Shown here in pieces: positions 5,729 to 9,351 of a stretch of DNA of 9,351 bases. Numbering within the stretch: position 1 is the first letter of the stretch; each line of letters begins with the position of its first letter. The position numbers and the translations under genes were made by a program. The notes below the pieces were generated by a model. The model saw only the letters and a program-made list of their open reading frames with translations, was not told where the DNA came from and made no database searches. Source of the DNA: Deltaproteobacteria bacterium (GTDB lineage Bacteria; UBA10199; 2-02-FULL-44-16); NCBI GenBank assembly GCA_016203825.1, contig JACQMA010000054.1, positions 1-9,351 of the forward strand. The letters are read 5' to 3'.

Positions 5729-7387
5729 TTATGATGATGGCACCATGCGTTTTACCTTCAATTGCAACCGTGTCGTTCCGTTCCAGGTGTTGAGTTGCGG
5801 GCAGAAGGTGAGGGAGCAGGGTGCGGATGGGGGAATAAAATTTTCGGCGAGGTTGAAACCGATGGCATCGAATGATACTCTTTGAGCGCGTGCCGTAAAT
5901 TTCAGGTGTTTGTCACCGACTGTGCGCGGTTCCATGACTTCGATGTTGTGGGCCAGAAAAACCGGTTCGGGATTCCCCATGCCGAATGGCTCGAAACGTT
6001 CAAGGTCGCGGGCGAGATGCTCCGTAATCTCTGTTGGATTTACTTCCGCATCAACACGAACTTCAGGAGGGGAAATGTGTTGGAGTCGATCGGCGCAGAC
6101 GTCTGCAAAACGACTCCGGAAGGTATCGAGTTTCGCGAGTTCAATCGTGACGCCCGCCGCTTGGGCGTGTCCTCCAAAGCGATGCAAGAGATCGGCGCAT
6201 GTCTCTAAACACGAGAGGATGTCGAGCCCGCGAACGGAGCGAACGGAGCCGCGAACCAAGGGTCCTTCGCCACCACAGACCACGGCGGGAAGACCGCATC
6301 GCTCCACGAGTTTACTGCCCGCAATCCCAACAACACCAATATGCCAGTGAGGTGCATGCGCAACGATGGCGCCGCGCGAGGGTGATTTTTCTTCGATGCG
6401 CAAGGCCTCCTGCACGACACGCTCCTCGGTACGTTGACGTTCGCTATTGAGTTTGTCGAGCTGTGTCGAAAGGACGGCAGCGCGTTCAGGATTGTCCGTC
6501 GTGAGGAGTTCCAGCGCGAGCATGGGATCATCGAGACGTCCCGCTGCATTGATACGCGGCGCCAGTCGAAACGCAACGGTTCCGGTTGAAATCTGATCTG
6601 ATGTGAGACCTGCTTGTTGAATCAAGGCTCGTAAGCCCACGGACGTCGTACGACGAAGGACATCGAGACCAATACTCGTCAGTACGCGATTGGCGTTGGT
6701 CAGTGGAACGATGTCTGCAATTGTTCCGATCGCAACAAGATCGAGGAGTGAGCCCAAATGAGGTTCACCGTTGAGGAGCATCCTCGCTTCACGAAGTTTT
6801 CGGCGAAGCGCCATGGCGAGAAAAAGGGCAAGGCCAACGCCGCACAAATCTTTGCTGATCTTTCCTCCCTGTTTGGGATTGACCACAGCGACAGCGCTTT
6901 GAGGAGACTCGTGACCTTCGTGGTGATCGGTGACGATCACGTCCATGCCTTTTCCCACGGCATAGTGAATCGCCTCTTCGGCGCGCATCCCGTTGTCGAC
7001 GGTAATAATGAGGCGAGCACCACGCTCTTTCAAAATGTCGATCCCTGTTGGCGACAGACCATAGCCATCACGAAGTCGATGCGGCAGAAAAACGATGGGG
7101 TCATGGCCGCAGGCACGAAAAAATCGGGTGAGCAGTGCCGCCGACGTGCAGCCATCAACATCGTAGTCACCATAGATGGCGATGGTTTCGCGTTTTTGCA
7201 TCGCTGTCAGAATCCTCTCGCACGCCCGTTCCATGTCAGGCAACTCAAAGGGATCGGGGAGGTGGTCGAGCGAAGGAGAGAGAAATATTCGCGCCTCTTC
7301 GAGGTTCTCAATACCACGGCTGATCAAGAGTTGTGCCGTGATCGGGTGAAGACCGAGTTCGCATGCGAGCGTCGATTGAAGAGTCAC
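5729..7387 (-). CDS. recJ: Single-stranded-DNA-specific exonuclease RecJ
   Basis: Degrades ssDNA 5' to 3' in RecF-pathway recombination, mismatch repair and base-excision repair; cytoplasmic, two-metal DHH phosphoesterase. The 552 residues carry all expected motifs: I YGDYDVDG (72-79), II TVDNG (129-133), III TDHHE (153-157), IV GTIAD (221-225), then the GRLDDP linker (283-288). The DHHA1 domain follows with HIGVVGIAGSKL (349-360), GSVRSVRGLDIL (380-391) and RFGGHAQAAG (403-412), then PFGMGNPEP (467-475) and the OB-fold end. It is slightly short at the N-terminus compared with relatives that begin with a further stretch containing Trp, but a stop (7399-7397) prevents upstream extension. The start is GTG, 9 bases after the secF stop. 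The ribosome site AGGA overlaps that stop, indicating coupling to secF. The catalytic set is complete and the gene should be functional. Confidence 0.96.
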   Translation of the reverse strand: MTLQSTLACELGLHPITAQLLISRGIENLEEARIFLSPSLDHLPDPFELPDMERACERILTAMQKRETIAIYGDYDVDGCTSAALLTRFFRACGHDPIVFLPHRLRDGYGLSPTGIDILKERGARLIITVDNGMRAEEAIHYAVGKGMDVIVTDHHEGHESPQSAVAVVNPKQGGKISKDLCGVGLALFLAMALRRKLREARMLLNGEPHLGSLLDLVAIGTIADIVPLTNANRVLTSIGLDVLRRTTSVGLRALIQQAGLTSDQISTGTVAFRLAPRINAAGRLDDPMLALELLTTDNPERAAVLSTQLDKLNSERQRTEERVVQEALRIEEKSPSRGAIVAHAPHWHIGVVGIAGSKLVERCGLPAVVCGGEGPLVRGSVRSVRGLDILSCLETCADLLHRFGGHAQAAGVTIELAKLDTFRSRFADVCADRLQHISPPEVRVDAEVNPTEITEHLARDLERFEPFGMGNPEPVFLAHNIEVMEPRTVGDKHLKFTARAQRVSFDAIGFNLAENFIPPSAPCSLTFCPQLNTWNGTTRLQLKVKRMVPSS

Positions 7388-7394
7388 GGCGGAT

Positions 7395-7398
7395 TCCT
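7395..7398 (-). promoter_or_regulatory. Ribosome binding site of recJ overlapping the secF stop codon
   Basis: The minus strand reads TTAGGAATCCGCCGTG. AGGA shares two bases with the secF TAG stop (7399-7397) and lies 7 bases before the recJ GTG. This decides the GTG start, because no other start lies between the stop and the conserved N-terminal region, and it suggests that ribosomes finishing secF help initiate recJ. Confidence 0.6.
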
Positions 7399-8308
7399 AA
7401 GCGTTTCTTCGGCGTGCCTTGAGCATTGGCCAGTACCGGTAGAGGGCAATGTACATTGGTGAGGCGATAAAGATGGTTGAGTAACTTCCCACAATGACGC
7501 CGACAATGAGGGCAAAGGCAAAGTCATGAAGGGTTCCGCCGCCCGTCAGAAAAAGAATGACGACGACGAACAAGACGGTCAAGGACGTAATGATGGTTCG
7601 TGAGAGGGTCGCGTTGACGCTTTCATTGACCACGTCATCGATGGTTACGGGCGTAATGCGACTTCGGTTCTCGCGGATGCGATCGAAAATGACGATCGTG
7701 TCGTTCACGGAATAACCGATGATCGTTAAGAGGGCGGCGAGGATGGAGAGGTTGATTTCTTTTCCCATCCACACAAAGAAGCCCAGTGTGATCGTCACGT
7801 CGTGGACGAGGGCGACGATAGCCCCAGGTGCAAAATAGAAATCGAAACGATAACCAACATAGATGAGCATCAAGGCCCACGATACGAGAATCGTGAGCCA
7901 TGCCTTCGTGCGCATTTCTTGCCCGACTTTAGGACCGACCGTCTCGGTTTGCTCGAGCTTTACGGACTCAGCACCAAACGTCTTTTGAAGTGTAGCGGTA
8001 ATGGTCGTGGCGATCTCGGCGTGCTGTTCAGGGGCCTTCACCTTAATGCTCATGCGGTGTTCTTCAGCGGGACCAAATCGCACCACGCTCACCTCACCCA
8101 ACCCTAAACCTTCGAGACTTTGGCGAATGCCATCTTCCCCAATCGCGCGATCGAATTGGTAGCCGATTTTTGCGCCACCGAGAAAATCGATGCCGTAGTT
8201 AAAACCCTTGGTGCCCATGCCGAAGAAAGACCACAGGATAAAGGCGGCCGAAATCGCCGCAAACCAGAAGCGATAACGAATAAACGGAATGTTCCAGTTG
8301 AATGTCAT
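7397..8308 (-). CDS. secF: Protein translocase subunit SecF
   Basis: Inner-membrane partner of SecD; the SecDF complex uses the proton gradient to help pull preproteins through SecYEG. The 303 residues have the family layout: TM1 (about 13-31), GFNYGIDFLGG (35-45) opening the periplasmic P4 domain (to about 130), VGPKVGQEM (124-132), then five TM segments (about 137-153, 158-180, 187-206, 235-256, 263-287). The signature GYSVNDTIVIFDRIREN spans 198-214, and Asp170 (VHD) is the conserved acidic residue in the third of these regions. The short basic tail KARRRN is cytoplasmic. The ATG overlaps the secD stop by four bases (ATGA), so translation is coupled. The stop is directly followed by recJ in the same frame. 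Confidence 0.96.
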   Translation of the reverse strand: MTFNWNIPFIRYRFWFAAISAAFILWSFFGMGTKGFNYGIDFLGGAKIGYQFDRAIGEDGIRQSLEGLGLGEVSVVRFGPAEEHRMSIKVKAPEQHAEIATTITATLQKTFGAESVKLEQTETVGPKVGQEMRTKAWLTILVSWALMLIYVGYRFDFYFAPGAIVALVHDVTITLGFFVWMGKEINLSILAALLTIIGYSVNDTIVIFDRIRENRSRITPVTIDDVVNESVNATLSRTIITSLTVLFVVVILFLTGGGTLHDFAFALIVGVIVGSYSTIFIASPMYIALYRYWPMLKARRRNA

Positions 8309-9351
8309 AGGCTGATCCGCGTGATTTTCTTTTGTGTCAGAAAGTAATCGTACACGAGCCGCGTACAGGTGCAGGCCGTGTACATACTCATGAGAAGACC
8401 AATGATGAGCGTGACGGCGAACCCTTTGATCGGCCCCGTGCCAAACTGGTAGAGCACAAAACCCGAAAGAAGGGTGGTCACGTTGGAGTCGATAATCGTG
8501 CGCATCGCGTTCCCATAGCCCGCACTCACGACGCCCTTAGGCGTCTTGCCGGCACGCATTTCTTCCTTCATGCGTTCAAAGATCAGGACGTTGGCATCCA
8601 CCGCCATTCCAAGGGTGAGCACGATACCCGCAATACCCGGGAGGGTGAGTGTTGCCTGAAAAAGAGCCAGCGCCGAAAGAATAAAAAGGAGATTCAACAT
8701 CAAGGCAATGTTGGCGAGAATTCCGGACGCCTTATAATAGAAGAGCATGAACAGCACGACGACGAAGGCCGAGACGGTCGTGGCCATGACACCCTTTCGA
8801 ATCGAATCGGCGCCAAGACTTGGGCCCACAACGGTCTTCGTGGCTTCGGTCAGTTGTGCCGGTAGTGCCCCTTCTTGGAGGACGAGGACCAAGTCCTCAC
8901 ATTCTTTGCGCAGACTCTGGTAACTTCCGTAGCCCATCGTGATCTGCGCCTGTCCTCCTAAAATCGGTTCACGGATGACCGGAGCAGAATTGACGATGCC
9001 ATCGAGGAGAATGGCCAATTGTTTTCCAACATTTTTCGTCGTTGTTTCGCCAAAGAGCTGTGCACCTTGGGCATCAAATGTGAGACTCACGTAGGGCTCA
9101 TTATTATTGACGTTGACCTGGGCATTTTTGAGCATCTCGCCCGTGACCTCGGCCTTGCGATTCAGAAGATACGGCGTGCCGCCAACAATCTTTTTGGCCA
9201 CCGGATCGAATTTAGTTTCAAAAACAATTTCGGTATCGGGGGGAAGTTTTGGAGCCAGTGCCTTCGTGAGGGCTACCGCCGTTTCGGTCGTGAAGCTCTC
9301 GTCAGCAAGATTGAGGGTTTTTCGTGTTTCGGCAATGAGCGCCGCCAATTC
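8305..9351 (-). CDS. secD: Protein translocase subunit SecD (5' partial)
   Basis: Membrane subunit of the SecDF export motor. Only the C-terminal 348 codons are present; the frame is open to the right edge, and the leftmost possible start there (a TTG) is internal, because the N-terminal membrane segment and the first part of the periplasmic P1 domain are missing. Visible are the rest of P1, including AILLDGIVNSAPVIREPI and the end of the domain at LQEGALPAQL. After it come KTVVGPSLGADSIRKG and five hydrophobic segments. The signature GMAVDANVLIFERMKEEM, with the conserved Asp and Arg of the proton path, lies at about 8561-8614. The last membrane segment holds an unusual CTCT sequence before RLVYDYFL, where relatives mostly have small or aliphatic residues. 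The stop overlaps the secF start. Confidence 0.95.
   Translation of the reverse strand, partial: ELAALIAETRKTLNLADESFTTETAVALTKALAPKLPPDTEIVFETKFDPVAKKIVGGTPYLLNRKAEVTGEMLKNAQVNVNNNEPYVSLTFDAQGAQLFGETTTKNVGKQLAILLDGIVNSAPVIREPILGGQAQITMGYGSYQSLRKECEDLVLVLQEGALPAQLTEATKTVVGPSLGADSIRKGVMATTVSAFVVVLFMLFYYKASGILANIALMLNLLFILSALALFQATLTLPGIAGIVLTLGMAVDANVLIFERMKEEMRAGKTPKGVVSAGYGNAMRTIIDSNVTTLLSGFVLYQFGTGPIKGFAVTLIIGLLMSMYTACTCTRLVYDYFLTQKKITRISL

Noticed and set aside
5722..5742. ATGATG-type repeats at the recJ / methyltransferase junction
   Set aside because: They are few and imperfect and form neither a stem nor a T-run; nothing supports a terminator or a functional repeat.
6230..6247. Tandem 9-base repeat (gcgaacgga twice) in recJ
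   Set aside because: It encodes the ordinary GSVRSVRG part of the conserved DHHA1 domain, so the repeat is a by-product of the protein sequence.
6758..7462. Open frame of 234 codons on the plus strand
   Set aside because: It is antisense to recJ and the end of secF, whose motifs are complete; no ribosome site or known domain is seen.
8332..8865. Open frame of 177 codons on the plus strand
   Set aside because: It is antisense to secD, and its translation is charged and low in structure, typical of the complement of a membrane-protein gene.

Overview
The window looks like a chromosomal housekeeping segment of a Gram-negative (diderm) bacterium with moderate to moderately high GC. It encodes an outer-membrane beta-barrel, a periplasmic lytic transglycosylase and the inner-membrane SecD/SecF pair. 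The style of the proteins (a barrel resembling those paired with TolB/WD40-like propellers, and the secD-secF-recJ order) suggests a deltaproteobacterial-like or candidate-phylum lineage, but lineage cannot be fixed from this sequence alone. The only mobile-type signature is a short palindromic repeat at the left edge. No tRNA, rRNA, CRISPR array or insertion sequence is visible. Coding density is very high, and no gene-free stretch exceeds about 95 bases.

Layout. (1) 1-3330, plus strand: the 3' part of an outer-membrane barrel gene (cut by the left edge, with a palindromic repeat read in frame inside it) overlaps by one base with a TPR-containing, Slt70-type soluble lytic transglycosylase. 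(2) 3293-4717, minus strand: a threonine aldolase gene (ltaE) followed 3 bases later by a small 6-pyruvoyltetrahydropterin synthase/QueD-family gene. The 3' end of the latter overlaps the transglycosylase gene tail-to-tail by 38 bases. (3) 4718-4812: a short divergent intergenic region. (4) 4813-5709, plus strand: a stand-alone SAM-dependent methyltransferase. (5) 5729-9351, minus strand: secD (cut by the right edge), secF and recJ. secD and secF overlap by 4 bases; secF and recJ are 9 bases apart and lie in the same reading frame.

How the genes relate. Barrel plus transglycosylase form an envelope pair: an outer-membrane protein and a periplasmic peptidoglycan-cleaving enzyme made from one transcript. 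SecD-SecF drives late steps of protein export, and RecJ (5'-3' ssDNA exonuclease) is carried along in the same transcript, as in many bacteria. LtaE yields glycine plus acetaldehyde; its partner is a pterin-pathway enzyme whose active site departs from canonical QueD.

No clearly new multi-gene system is visible. The best leads are the in-frame palindromic repeat inside the barrel gene and the altered catalytic residues of the QueD-like protein.
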